Assembly (NCBI GenBank): GCA_963422445.2
Contig: OY729512.2
Coordinates: forward strand, 4,092,001 to 4,156,000
From: G963422445 sp963422445
GTDB taxonomy: Bacteria > Pseudomonadota > Alphaproteobacteria > Thalassobaculales > Thalassobaculaceae
DNA: 64,000 nucleotides
Direction: 5' to 3'
Within the stretch, counting starts at the first letter, position 1. Each line of letters starts with the position of its first letter. A model generated the notes under the pieces. The model was not told where the DNA came from. It saw only the letters and a list, made by a program, of their open reading frames with translations, and made no database searches. The position numbers and the translations under genes were made by a program. Shown here piece after piece: positions 45,801 to 54,359 of the stretch.

Positions 45801-47662
45801 ATCTCGAAGTCGTGAATCCAGACAGAAACGTCGAAGTCCTCCAGACGAACCTCATAAGGAACTTCGCTGATGACCTTGACGCCAAGGTTCTCAAGTATGG
45901 GGATGACGTCGGAAAGCGGGGCCGGCTCCAGACGATTGAACAGTTTCAGACGCAAAACCGAGTTGTCCGCGCTGACCGGCCGAAACAAGGTCATTGCCGG
46001 GGCAGCGTTTTCCACCACCTGACGCATGTGTTCCATGTCAAGGATGGCGGTCTGCACGCCATGCGATTCACGGTATGACGAGGGAAAGCCGATCCCGAAT
46101 TGCCGGTAAAGGCGACTCCCTGCTTCTTCGCCCTTCGTCTCGATCGCGGATTCGTGCAGCTTGTCGTCCCACGACCGGCAGATATCGGTGAGATGCCGTT
46201 CAAGGGCATCTCGGTCGAATTCAGGAATTTCGCCGCGTGTGATCTTGATGATGACATGCAGACGGACCACCGGAGCATCCGTCATTTGCGTGTAGTAAAT
46301 CGACAACGTACCCGCAAAAGTCTGGCACAACATCCCGGTAATCCGGCGGCGCAGACCGGAATCGAAACGATCCCGCGGCACGAAGACGATACAGGATGCG
46401 AAGCGTTCAAGAGCGTCGATCCGCGTGAACACGGCGACACGATGCCCTTGTTGCACATGCAACATCCCGACGGCGTTCTCGAGCAATTCGGCGGACGCGG
46501 ACTGAAACAGTTCGTCGCGAGGATAAGTTTCCAGGACGTTAAGCAGCATCTTGCCGTCGTGGCTTGACGGCTGAAACCCGGCGCTGGTCATGACATTATC
46601 GACCTTGAGCCGCAGCAGCGGGATCTGGCGCGGGCTCTGGTTGTAAGCGGCGGACGTGAACGCACCGATAAACCGGTGTTCGCCAACGACTCTGCCAATG
46701 TCATTGAGTTTCTTGACGCCGATCAGGTCGTAATGCACCGACCGGTGCACACGCGCCATGCGATCGGTCTTTGTGATCAGCAGGCCTTCGGGTTTCAGAA
46801 GGAATGCGCGCACATCTTCCGGCAAGGCCTGCAGATTGCGGATGTCCTCGAACACCCTGTAGTCCGGATCGCGCAGCACGCCCAGTCCGGAACCATGGAC
46901 AACCTGCATATGCGTCTCGTCGCCCGCAACGCCGACATATTCGAATTCCCGGTATCCGAGAAACGTGAAATGGTCGTCCACCACCCAGTGCAAGAACCGG
47001 CAAATCTCTGCCAGATCGTCATCCGCAGCGATAGAGATGTCGACCTCGACTTCAGCGACGACATCCAGCATTCGCCCACGCATCGCGGGCCAGTCCTCGA
47101 CTGCAATTCGGACCTCTTCAAGCACGGACTGGAGTTCGGCCTCGATGGCAGCCAGTTCGTCACGCGAAGACCGCTCCGAAACCTTCAAATGCATATAGGA
47201 CTCAGCGATTACGGGCGGCCCGTCGTCGCCGACCCTGCCGGACGATTCGATCCGTTGACCTTCGGCATCGCGCTGCAGACGGATAATCGGATGCAACACC
47301 AGATGGAGCTCAAGATCGAGGCGAGCAAGCGCCAAACAGACCGAATCCACAAGGAACGGCATGTCGTCGTTGACAATTTCGATAACGGTGTGCGGCGACT
47401 GCCAGCCATCGTAGTCCATCCGCGGCTTAAACGCCCGAACCTTTGCACCTCCAGGGCCGCGGTTTTTCCCGAAGCGCCAGAGCGAAAGCGCGGCACCAAC
47501 GAGGTCCTCCGGGTTTTCGTGCGACAGGTCACGCAATGCGACGTAGCCGTACAAGTCGCTGACAAACGCGATGGCCGCCTCGTCGGACGGCACGATCTGA
47601 CGGACCTGTCGCTCCAATAGCTCTATATATTCTGATCTGACCAGATGCGGCGAGTTGGGCAT
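42803..47662 (-). CDS. gdhB: NAD-specific glutamate dehydrogenase, large (GDH-180) type
   Basis: A 1,619-residue enzyme that deaminates glutamate to 2-oxoglutarate with NAD, the large class that forms hexamers in Proteobacteria and Actinobacteria. The long N-terminal half has ACT-like regulatory segments (MPFLVDSVCLALARLDLEL, FTFLGYREFEYVG). The catalytic region around residues 790-1,050 has SKGGFIVKRPPVGG (substrate Lys), KMGITAKGAWESVKRHF and the NAD fold VVGCGDMSGDVFGNGILLS. ATG 47662 follows GGAGG with a 7-nt spacer; upstream ATGs would add up to 71 unlikely residues. It is divergent from the NHL gene. H2 sits against its stop codon. Confidence 0.95.
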   Translation of the reverse strand: MPNSPHLVRSEYIELLERQVRQIVPSDEAAIAFVSDLYGYVALRDLSHENPEDLVGAALSLWRFGKNRGPGGAKVRAFKPRMDYDGWQSPHTVIEIVNDDMPFLVDSVCLALARLDLELHLVLHPIIRLQRDAEGQRIESSGRVGDDGPPVIAESYMHLKVSERSSRDELAAIEAELQSVLEEVRIAVEDWPAMRGRMLDVVAEVEVDISIAADDDLAEICRFLHWVVDDHFTFLGYREFEYVGVAGDETHMQVVHGSGLGVLRDPDYRVFEDIRNLQALPEDVRAFLLKPEGLLITKTDRMARVHRSVHYDLIGVKKLNDIGRVVGEHRFIGAFTSAAYNQSPRQIPLLRLKVDNVMTSAGFQPSSHDGKMLLNVLETYPRDELFQSASAELLENAVGMLHVQQGHRVAVFTRIDALERFASCIVFVPRDRFDSGLRRRITGMLCQTFAGTLSIYYTQMTDAPVVRLHVIIKITRGEIPEFDRDALERHLTDICRSWDDKLHESAIETKGEEAGSRLYRQFGIGFPSSYRESHGVQTAILDMEHMRQVVENAAPAMTLFRPVSADNSVLRLKLFNRLEPAPLSDVIPILENLGVKVISEVPYEVRLEDFDVSVWIHDFEMVLRGGAECDLGRIKLPCEDALRAIWDGRLENDGFNGLVLAAGMTWREVTVIRAYARYLRQTTFTFSQSYMEETLVANAGIARLLADLFLCRFDPAADNRDQNSVYLVGRIEQALETVANLDEDRILRRFLNLINATLRTNFFRRHTGKTDDSCLSFKFDSQAIDDLPLPRPLVEIWLYAPRVEAVHLRGGRIARGGIRWSDRREDFRTEVLGLMKAQMSKNAVIVPTGSKGGFIVKRPPVGGTRDELQAEGVACYQTMMRGMLDLTDNIRGPEIIPPPDVVRHDGDDPYLVVAADKGTAAFSDYANAVSLEYGFWLGDAFASGGSAGYDHKKMGITAKGAWESVKRHFRECETDIQTTDFTVVGCGDMSGDVFGNGILLSKHIRLLGAFNHRHIFIDPDPDAAIGWSERKRLFDLPRSSWSDYDSTLITTGGGVFDRSAKTIALTSEIKALTGIESDNVTPSQLIRALLTAEVDLLWFGGIGTYVKCREESSADVGDRANDAHRINGDEVRARVVGEGANLGVTQRGRIEYARAGGRINTDAIDNCAGVACSDHEVNIKILLGSVVAEGDLTVKQRDELLNEMTDAVAELVLTNNYDQSQAITVAQHRGAGLLDAEARLIRQLERGALRLDRMIECLPGEESLAERIAAGGRLERPEIAILLAYAKMELYDELLPSGLPDDPTLDADLQKYFPDILNDRFPDAVSQHRLRREIVTSYIVNSMINRVGATFVNTVREQTGDQAIDIARAYLIARDIFEIRTLWGQVEDLDNMVPAAVQIRMLDEIRQLVERGSVWLLRNEVRPLDLAAITSKYAPGIRTLRASLDQTANEFQRQSMSVNASTLAQDGVPSALAQSVAGTSLMVSGLDVARLADRLARPVTGVAQVYFAIGEYFALDWLRDRAAALAVENRWQQLAVATIVDDLLGHQIAFTSAVLGSGGESGVSMPDAVARVIEKWTTKRREATSQTMRLLLECRAVETVDLPMLAVANGQFRALLSNS

Positions 47663-47864
47663 CGGACTGCCTCCCATTTGCCTCGCATTACCGGTTGGCG
47701 TCCCTGCAGCAGCAGGACAACGCATGATGCTCGAATTATATCTCTTCCGCAGTCGAGCGATAGCATTGAAACCAGACGTATTGGAAAGTAGCCGAAACCC
47801 AAACGTTTCGCGATAATGAGGTGAAGGCGCGACGGATACGTATTGCAACAGTCGGGGTATCGAC

Positions 47865-48710
47865 ATGCCGGGCATAGATCTCGTGGTTCGATTGGGGGGT
47901 CGCCGTTATCGGATCGAACGGCGCTGGTGCAAACCGGCACCGGACCAACCGTTTGGCTTCATTAGCGATCTCGTCGTCGACTCAAATGGCAATCTGCATG
48001 TCGGCCACCGCGGCACGGCATCACCGGTCCTAGTGTTCGATCGTACAGGGACTTCGATTGGCGCATGGGGGCATGGGGAGATTGCCGATATCCATTATAT
48101 GTCGATTACGGCGGACGACCTGATCCTGCTCGCCGACCGCGACGCCCACCAGATTCTTGCTTTCGATCGTGACGGCAGCTGCCGTTTCCGTCTCGGAGAC
48201 CGTCATCGCCCATGCTGGCAAGCACCGTTCAATCATCCGACATCGGTATCGACGGCACCGAACGGCGATCTCTATATCGCAGACGGATACGGCAACTTCG
48301 CAGTTCACAGGTTTACCGCGGACGGTCGGTTGCTACGGACCTGGGGTGAACCCGGTTCCGGCGCCGGCGCATTCACGACGCCCCATTGCGTCTGGGTCGA
48401 TAATTCAGGACGCGTCCTCGTAGCCGATCGTGAGAACAACCGCATCCAGGTCTTCGACCAAGAGGGTACATGGCAAGACGAGTGGCCAGGGTTCTATCAC
48501 CCGATGAAGATCTATGTTGACGGTCGCGGGATGATTTTCGTGACCGATCAGACCCCGAGCATCAGCCTGCTGAATAGCGACGGAACGCTTGTGAGCCGTT
48601 GCCGAGGCACAATCAATGGCGCGCATGGCCTTTGGGGCGACGCGACCGGCAATCTCTATCTGGCGGAGTTACCGCCAGAGCAGATCACCCGTCTTGCTCT
48701 GATCACGTAA
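47865..48710 (+). CDS. NHL-repeat beta-propeller protein
   Basis: A 281-residue six-bladed propeller made of NHL/SMP-30-like repeats; each blade shows the pattern of a hydrophobic strand followed by GNLHV, GDLYIADGYG, RVLVADRENNRIQVFD and MIFVTDQ. The asparagine-arginine-aspartate surface (ADRENNRIQ) resembles peptidylglycine amidoglycolate lyase-like and gluconolactonase-like propellers, so a lyase, hydrolase or scaffold role is possible. No signal peptide is seen in the first residues. It is divergent from gdhB with a 202-bp gap. Confidence 0.82.
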   Translation: MPGIDLVVRLGGRRYRIERRWCKPAPDQPFGFISDLVVDSNGNLHVGHRGTASPVLVFDRTGTSIGAWGHGEIADIHYMSITADDLILLADRDAHQILAFDRDGSCRFRLGDRHRPCWQAPFNHPTSVSTAPNGDLYIADGYGNFAVHRFTADGRLLRTWGEPGSGAGAFTTPHCVWVDNSGRVLVADRENNRIQVFDQEGTWQDEWPGFYHPMKIYVDGRGMIFVTDQTPSISLLNSDGTLVSRCRGTINGAHGLWGDATGNLYLAELPPEQITRLALIT

Positions 48711-49173
48711 TCCGCCATCGTCAGGTTCGTTGCGGGACATCCGACCCTGCCATTCAACTCGAAGCGACACTGGTCGCCTGAGAAATCAAAACCGCGCAGT
48801 TATACCGGTCTTGTCTTTGTCCGAAGCGCTCGAAAACATACGGCAGTTCCCTATCACTCTGCCGGGCCTCGGGCCCGGGCGTGATTCTTGACGTATGCCT
48901 GATGCGAACCATGTTCAGATCATCTCTACCGCCGTTAGCCCGCATCCGTCACCGATTTGGGATTTGGAGTTGCCTTTGCTGGTCCGGGACGCGGATTGGG
49001 TGGCCATACGCGTTGTGGGTCGTTCGGCGCTACGCTCGAGGGGTGTTTGGAGCGTTCCAGGAGCGTTTGTTGCCGGTTCACAGGGCTACATTGACCTGGA
49101 TGGCGACCGGCGGGCGTGCGCCGTCCCCGGCGCGGCGCCGGTGTTCGGTCAATGCGGTGCAGAGGTCGTCAAG
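48711..49173. other. Intergenic stretch between NHL gene and IS1380 remnant
   Basis: 463 bp with no convincing gene. A GC-rich partial palindrome lies near 48866-48878 (CGGGCCTCGGGCCCG) but has no T-run after it, so it is not called a terminator. Confidence 0.5.
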
Positions 49174-50168
49174 CTATCCGGGCTCACGCCAGAGCGGTTC
49201 TCGTTGCAGGTTCGCCAGCCCCTCGGCAAAGACCCTGGCATAGGGATAGGCCTGGGAGAAGGACAGCCACACCCGACGGGCCGTAATGCCGATCCGTGTC
49301 CCGACCTTCAACAGCTTGCACCGCAGGGTGGCGCCCTGAGCGCGGGCCAGCTCGGTGCCCTGGGCGCCGCGTGTTCGAAGTGACTGCATCCGTACATAGG
49401 CGAAGGAGGAGACGTACAGGCGCAGCTGGTTCGCGCGCATCCTTTGCGCGCTGGTGCGGTCGGCGAACAGGTCGAGCTGCGGCTCTTTGATGCGGGTCTC
49501 CCTGTCGCCGCGCGCACAGCAGGGACGCGCCACAGAAGATAGACAGCGGCAGGTAACAGGAGCACCCGTAGTCCCCATGAGAAGAGTCGACCCTCCCGGT
49601 GACCGTGCAACGGATCATTGGTCGCATCGAGTCGAGCCAGATCTCGCCCGGCGCCCGGCGATGGGACCCCACACACAGCTCGACCAGCAGCTCATCGAGT
49701 TCCCCGGCGCGCGCGGCCTCCCCGGGCTCACCGAAGTCCAAGCGCTTCAGGGTGCTCGCACTGGCCAGGGCGTGGCCGCGGTCGCGTGCGCACCCGCTTG
49801 TCCCCCGTCACGTCCGCTTTGCCCACAAGAACCGAGAGCAGCGCATCATGGTCGTTGAGGTCTTCGTATCCCAGGGCAATCGCGTCGAGGCGTTGGCTCA
49901 CCAATTCGTCGACGCCATGCTCGATGCTCGCGCGATTGCGGGAATCCAGGAAACACCGCGACACCCGCGCCGTCACCCCAGTACGCCGGTCTACCTCGCG
50001 AAACAACACCCCGCCACCGTCGAAACTGATGCGACCGCCATCAAATCGACCCGTCACCGAGCGCCGTCCCAGGGCGTGAAACTCAAGCTGTTCGCCAAGA
50101 CACTGTGACGTCAAGGCTGCTTCCTCTTCGATTGGCACAAGCGCTTGATCGCACAAACGGTATGCCAT
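49174..50168 (-). pseudogene. IS1380-family transposase remnant L
   Basis: Three parts remain on the minus strand. The N-terminal part (50168-~49740) has EFHALGRRSVTGRFDGGRIS and the family block DAIALGYEDLNDHDALLSV with VGKADVTGD. A middle piece keeps LDATNDPLHGHREGRLF, the first catalytic Asp region, in another frame. The C-terminal part (49578-49174) has IKEPQLDLFADRTSAQRMRA and ARRVWLSFSQAYPYARVFAE. The central ~150 residues of a normal IS1380 transposase are missing. No ends or target duplication were identified. Confidence 0.78.
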
Positions 50169-50186
50169 GAGGAGAAGTTCTTTCTA

Positions 50187-50205
50187 CCCCCCCCCCCCCC
50201 CCCCC
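50187..50205 (+). repeat. Run of 19 C
   Basis: An uninterrupted homopolymer of 19 C between the start of the IS1380 remnant and element D3. It is far longer than any other homopolymer in the window. It may be a true slippage tract or a sequencing or assembly artefact. Confidence 0.9.
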
Positions 50206-50255
50206 GCTCGGTGATCTTTTCGGTCTAGGCCGTGTTGACGAATTCATGAAATGCT

Positions 50256-51752
50256 GAACCTCTTGCAAAATTCCTGCTCCCAGGGTCCGGTAAGGCCGGA
50301 TCGGTCGGTTGATCCCGGTTACCTCTGCACCTGGAGGTCGGAATCCATGGATTCGCGGTGTCTCATCAGAGATGATGAGACCGAACAGGGACCTTTGCGG
50401 ACATCGGGACACGCCTCTCCGGGTCCCTCTCTGCGAGAGGGCCGCGAAGGGTCGGTATGCGTTGTCGGAGCCGCGCTATGGGACGGCGAGACGTATCAAC
50501 GGGTCAGCCGCCAGGGCCAGGATGCCGAACATGAGATGGCAGGCGACCTTGGAATATCCACGGACGCGGACATGGCGCCCGCCACACTCATCCTTGAGGC
50601 GGGCGTTGGTCCTCTCGACACCGGACCGGATCCGGAACCGCACGGTCTCGGGATCGACATGGCCTATTGCACGCCGGGCCCGGGCCTCCCGGTCTCGCTC
50701 CTCCTTGAGGTCCTTGTCCCGGCGCGGATTGACATCGATGATCGGCACATGGCCAAGCCGTTCGCTCATCTGGTAGATCTCCTTGGCATCATAGGCCGCG
50801 TCCATGAGATCGTAGAGATTGGTCACACGCCCGGCGGTCATCATCGCCAGCGGGATCGCGACCTGGCTGTCATGGACGGATGCCGAGGTGAGGACGGTCC
50901 TCAGCGGCACCCCGCAGTCTGCTGTGTCGATATGCAGCTTGTAACCGCGCCAAGCCTCCATGACCCCTTTGGCATTCTTCTTTGCCCCGTGATCGCAGAC
51001 CTTCGGTAGCGCGTCGAGCATCTCATCGAGATCCATCCCGTTCGCTTGCTGTTCGAGACGCCCAGGCTCCTTCGTCCTCTCCGCGCCCTTGCGGGGCCGG
51101 CCGCGCTTGCGGTTCGGCGTCCTGGCCTTCGGCTTCGGGACCGGCGTCTCCCGGGCCTCGATGGCCGTCGAGTCCCTCGACACGTGGCCGATGAGCGTGT
51201 CGCCCAGTGTCTCTGCAACCAGAGCCGCGTGCATCCTCTCCGGAAGACGGGACTGCGACCATTCGGCAAACGTCCGCGAAAACGTCGCTTCACTCGGGAT
51301 CTTCGCGACACGCGACCAGCCGCACAGTCGGCGCAACGTCGGGTCCACCTTGAGCCTGTCGATCAGGTGGCGGGTCGTCGGCAGATCCCATACCGCCTTG
51401 GCGATGAAGCCACGGGCCAGTGCCCGGCGATCCTCCCGGGGCCGACCCGGACCGGTCCACACCCCATCGACGAAGCCCTCCACCTTGACGAGATCGAGAG
51501 CTGTCACGAAGCGCTTGTGCGTCTCCAGGAGAGGACCGACCGCCTCGGCCAACGCAGGGAAAAGGTCCCCTTGAAATCGGTGCCAGAGATCGGATAGGGT
51601 CGATCCAAAGGTCATCGGGGTCACCTCCTCGGTATCTTGTTGTTGTGGAAACACAACATACCACGGGGTGGCTCCGAAACCTAGGCCCTCGACAACAAAA
51701 TCAGCCTCGACAAGGCAAAAACCGGTCGGGCCGGCAATTTTGCAAGAAGCTC
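50256..51752 (-). mobile_element. Element A3, complete, nested in D3
   Basis: 1,497 bp with the A ends and the 4-bp duplication TGCT (50252-50255 and 51753-51756). The uninterrupted target in D1 reads GAAATGCTGATAATC, proving that four bases were duplicated on insertion. Confidence 0.95.
50476..51615 (-). CDS. DDE transposase of element A3, intact
   Basis: 379 residues, the same length as the A2 product, starting at ATG 51615 (MTFGSTLSDLWHRFQGDLF) after a GAGGAGGTGACCCCG binding site. All features of the A2 protein are kept: N-terminal domain, basic Pro-rich linker (KARTPNRKRGRPRKGAERT), LYDLMDAAYDAKEIYQM, PIIDVNPRRDKD and the Glu of RSGVERTNARLKDECGGR. The enzyme may be active. Confidence 0.88.
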   Translation of the reverse strand: MTFGSTLSDLWHRFQGDLFPALAEAVGPLLETHKRFVTALDLVKVEGFVDGVWTGPGRPREDRRALARGFIAKAVWDLPTTRHLIDRLKVDPTLRRLCGWSRVAKIPSEATFSRTFAEWSQSRLPERMHAALVAETLGDTLIGHVSRDSTAIEARETPVPKPKARTPNRKRGRPRKGAERTKEPGRLEQQANGMDLDEMLDALPKVCDHGAKKNAKGVMEAWRGYKLHIDTADCGVPLRTVLTSASVHDSQVAIPLAMMTAGRVTNLYDLMDAAYDAKEIYQMSERLGHVPIIDVNPRRDKDLKEERDREARARRAIGHVDPETVRFRIRSGVERTNARLKDECGGRHVRVRGYSKVACHLMFGILALAADPLIRLAVP

Positions 51753-51797
51753 TGCTGATAATCATTCTCCATCAATGACACTTTCCGGGGACTTATC

Positions 51798-52610
51798 ATG
51801 GCGTTACGCCTGCTCATCCCGGATGCTGTTTGCTCGACACTCGAGCCGCTACTGCGTGAGAGCAAACACGCCGCCGGCGCCCCGCCACGGCTCAGCGACC
51901 GACTGGTCATCGAAGCCGTCCTCTATCAGGCGCGGACCGGAACCCCATGGCGCGACCTGCCCGACGAATTCGGCCATTGGAATGCCGTCTATCAGCGGTT
52001 TCGCCGTTGGGAGAAGCGCCACCTCTGGGACAGCTCTGGCAACAGAGACAACAGGTAGATGATGAACTACTCAAGGAAGTGTTCATCGATTCGACCATCG
52101 TGCGTGCTCATCAACACGCCGCCGGCGCGGTAAAAAAACGATGGCCAGGAGGCCCAGGCTCTCGGCCGCTCCCGGGGCGGGTTCTCCACCAAGCTGCACG
52201 TCGCCTGTGCCAACGAAACAACCGGTGTGTCCTTCGTGTTGACGGGTGGCGAGCGCCATGATGGCGTGGGATGCGAGCTTCTGTGGAAGGCTTTGCCCAG
52301 CTCTCCCGCACCGGAGGCTGCGGTCATGGACAAGGCGTATGACAGCAAGGGCATTCGCCAGGTGCTGGCCGACCAGGGCGTCGAAGCCGTGATTCCCGCC
52401 CGGTCGAACCGGACTGAGACGATTCATCACGATCAAGAAAAGGACAAGCGGCGCCAGCAGGTCGAGCGATTCTTCAACAAGCTCAAACAATTCCGTCGCA
52501 TTGCCACACGCTATGACAAGCTCGCTCGGACGGTCCTCGCGTTTGTTCACGTTGTCTCAGCATGGATTATGCTTCGATCATTCGTCAACACGACCTACAC
52601 TAGTGGATAG
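51798..52610 (+). pseudogene. IS5-family transposase of D3, extra frame break
   Basis: ATG 51798 starts MALRLLIPDAVCSTLE. In addition to the family poly-A joint (seven A near 52132), D3 has lost one base in CACCTCTGGGACAGCTCTGG, so its first frame ends after WEKRHLWDSS. The second ORF is complete (CANETTGVSFVLTGGERHDG to SFVNTT), but as the CTA duplication is followed by C rather than G, it has no TAG there and reads into the flank (YTSG). Its transposase is inactive. A3 lies upstream of the gene, in the left end. Confidence 0.85.
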
Positions 52611-53751
52611 ATCGTTACAAGTATATCCGTTATTATGTTCTTCTGATTTGTCGATCATGGAGGTCTGCAAGATGCGCCCTGGTGTTTCATTCACGCTCAC
52701 TTCAGGCGACCGGCATCGCTTTGAAACGGTTGTCCCGGACCCGAAGAGCCCGCAGAAGCACGTCTGGCGGGCGCGCATCGTTCTTCTGAGCGACGATGGG
52801 CTCGGCAGGATGGCCATCATGAGAGAGACCGGCAAGGCGAAGAACAGTGTCTGGCGCTGGCAGGACCGCTTCTATGGAAGAAGATGTGGACGGACTTCTG
52901 CGGGACAAGACGCGTCCGCCGGGCAAGACGCCTCTGGCTCCTGAGCCGGTGGCGAAGATCGTCGAGTTGACCCACACCTCGCCGCCTCACGCGGCGACCC
53001 ACTGGACGCTGCGGGCGATGGCGAAGGCTGTGGGGGTTGCCGCTTCGAGGGTCTGGGCGGTCTGGCAGGCGCATGCCTGATGCCGCACCGCTGGCGGCAG
53101 TTCACGCTTTCGAACGATCCCGCCTGCCTCGAGACGCTGACCGACATCGTCGGCCTCTCCGTTGCGCCGCCGGCTCACGCGGTCGTGCTGTCGATCGATG
53201 ACAGGTCGCACAGTCAGGCCCGCGACCGCACACAGCCCGGCCTGCCGCTGAAGAAAGGCCGCGGCGCCACCATGACACATGATTCCAAGCGCAACGGCAC
53301 GACGACGCTGTTTGCCGCCCTGACCGTGCTCGACGGCACGGTCATCGGCCAGCACACCAGTCGGCATCGCCACCAGGAGTTCCCGAGATGCCTCAACCGC
53401 ATCGCGCGCACGATACCCGCCGGCGCTCCGGTCCATGCCATCTTCGACAACGACGCCACTCACAAGCACAAGGACGTCCAGGTCTGGCTCGCACGCCATC
53501 CGCGCTGGACCTTCCACGTCACCCCCACCTCGAGCGCGTGGCTGAACGCGTTCGAAGGCGTCTTCGCCAAGCGGACACGACGCCGTCTCAAATACGGCGT
53601 CTTCCGCTCCGTACGCGAACTCCAGGACGCCATCCGCCGCGTCATCGACGACCACAACACCACCGAAGCCAGGCCCTTCGTCTGGACCGCCGATCCCGAT
53701 ACCATCATCGCCGCAAGAAAAAGAGGGTTCCAAACGTTGGAATCAATCCAC
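52603..53751 (+). mobile_element. IS630-like element C4
   Basis: 1,149 bp with C-type ends and TA at 52601-52602 and 53752-53753. It begins five bases after the right duplication of D3 and interrupts the IS1634 remnant M on its right. Confidence 0.9.
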
Positions 53752-53754
53752 TAG
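52672..53754 (+). pseudogene. IS630-family transposase of C4, two frame breaks
   Basis: ATG 52672 follows GGAGGT with a 7-nt spacer. The frame shifts at RWQDRF (extra T, as in C1 and C2), then at CAGGCGCATGCC (one G fewer than C1), and afterwards is open from 53080 to 53754 (MPHRWRQFTLSNDPACLE, VVLSIDDRS, VHAIFDNDATHKHKD, TPTSSAWLNAFEGVFAK, ending in TLESIH). This copy shows the normal C-terminus of the family; its TAG stop uses the target TA. Confidence 0.85.
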
Positions 53755-54218
53755 CCATACCGACCGGGACGCCGAAACCTTACCGCAGACATTGTGAATA
53801 TCGACCGAAGTCGAGACCACCGTCCGGTCTCTCAAATCGGAGTTCGGCCTGCGTACGATCTGCTATCATAAAGACGACCGCATCGCGGCGCACCTGTTCC
53901 TCGCGGTCCTCGCCTTTCACGCCGTGCCCCTGATCCGCCCACCTCAAGACCGCCAGCATAACCCTCAGCCGGGAGTCGATCCGCAATCGCCTCCGCACCA
54001 GGCTGCGCATCACCACCACGATCTGCCAAACTGATGGATCGACAATCGTCAACCGGCAGGACATGCGACTCCCCACCGAAGTCGTGCGGATCGCCCACGC
54101 TGCGGGTGTGGAGCCACAACTGCACCGCTGGAGAACACGGATGCCAGAACAACAAAATCGTCAAAATGTGGAGCCATGTGCGCTGGATCGAAAATTGTTT
54201 TTATTCAAAATCAATTAA
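53754..54218 (+). pseudogene. IS1634-like transposase 3' remnant M
   Basis: After C4 a fragment reads STEVETTVRSLKSEFGLRTI and CYHKDDRIAAHLFLAVLAFH, which matches the Glu block near the end of IS1634/IS1549-type transposases. A frame change near 53950 leads to SIRNRLRTRLRITTTICQTD, GSTIVNRQDMRLPTEVVRIA and HAAGVEPQLHRW, the usual tail, ending at 54218. Only about the last 140 residues are left, the rest having been removed at C4. Confidence 0.75.
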
Positions 54219-54359
54219 TTATGGGGAACTTCGAGCCACAAAGTGCCAACTTGAGCCAGGAGATTCGGCCAATATTCCTGGTTATGGACGCGGCGGCGAT
54301 CTGGATGGAGTTCCGCGCCTCGTCAGAACAGTTGGTGCCGTGCATGAAAGTCTCCCGGT

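Larger units (their letters stand above)
50228..52594 (+). mobile_element. IS5-like element D3, interrupted by A3
   Basis: The element starts GGCCGTGTTGACGAATTCAT and ends CGTCAACACGAC with CTA at 50225-50227 and 52595-52597. A3 plus a 4-bp duplication (TGCT) is inserted 28 bp from the left end; without it D3 is 866 bp, matching D1 and D2. Confidence 0.92.

Noticed and set aside
48866..48880. GC palindrome after the NHL gene as a terminator
   Set aside because: No T-run follows and it lies ~160 bp beyond the stop codon.
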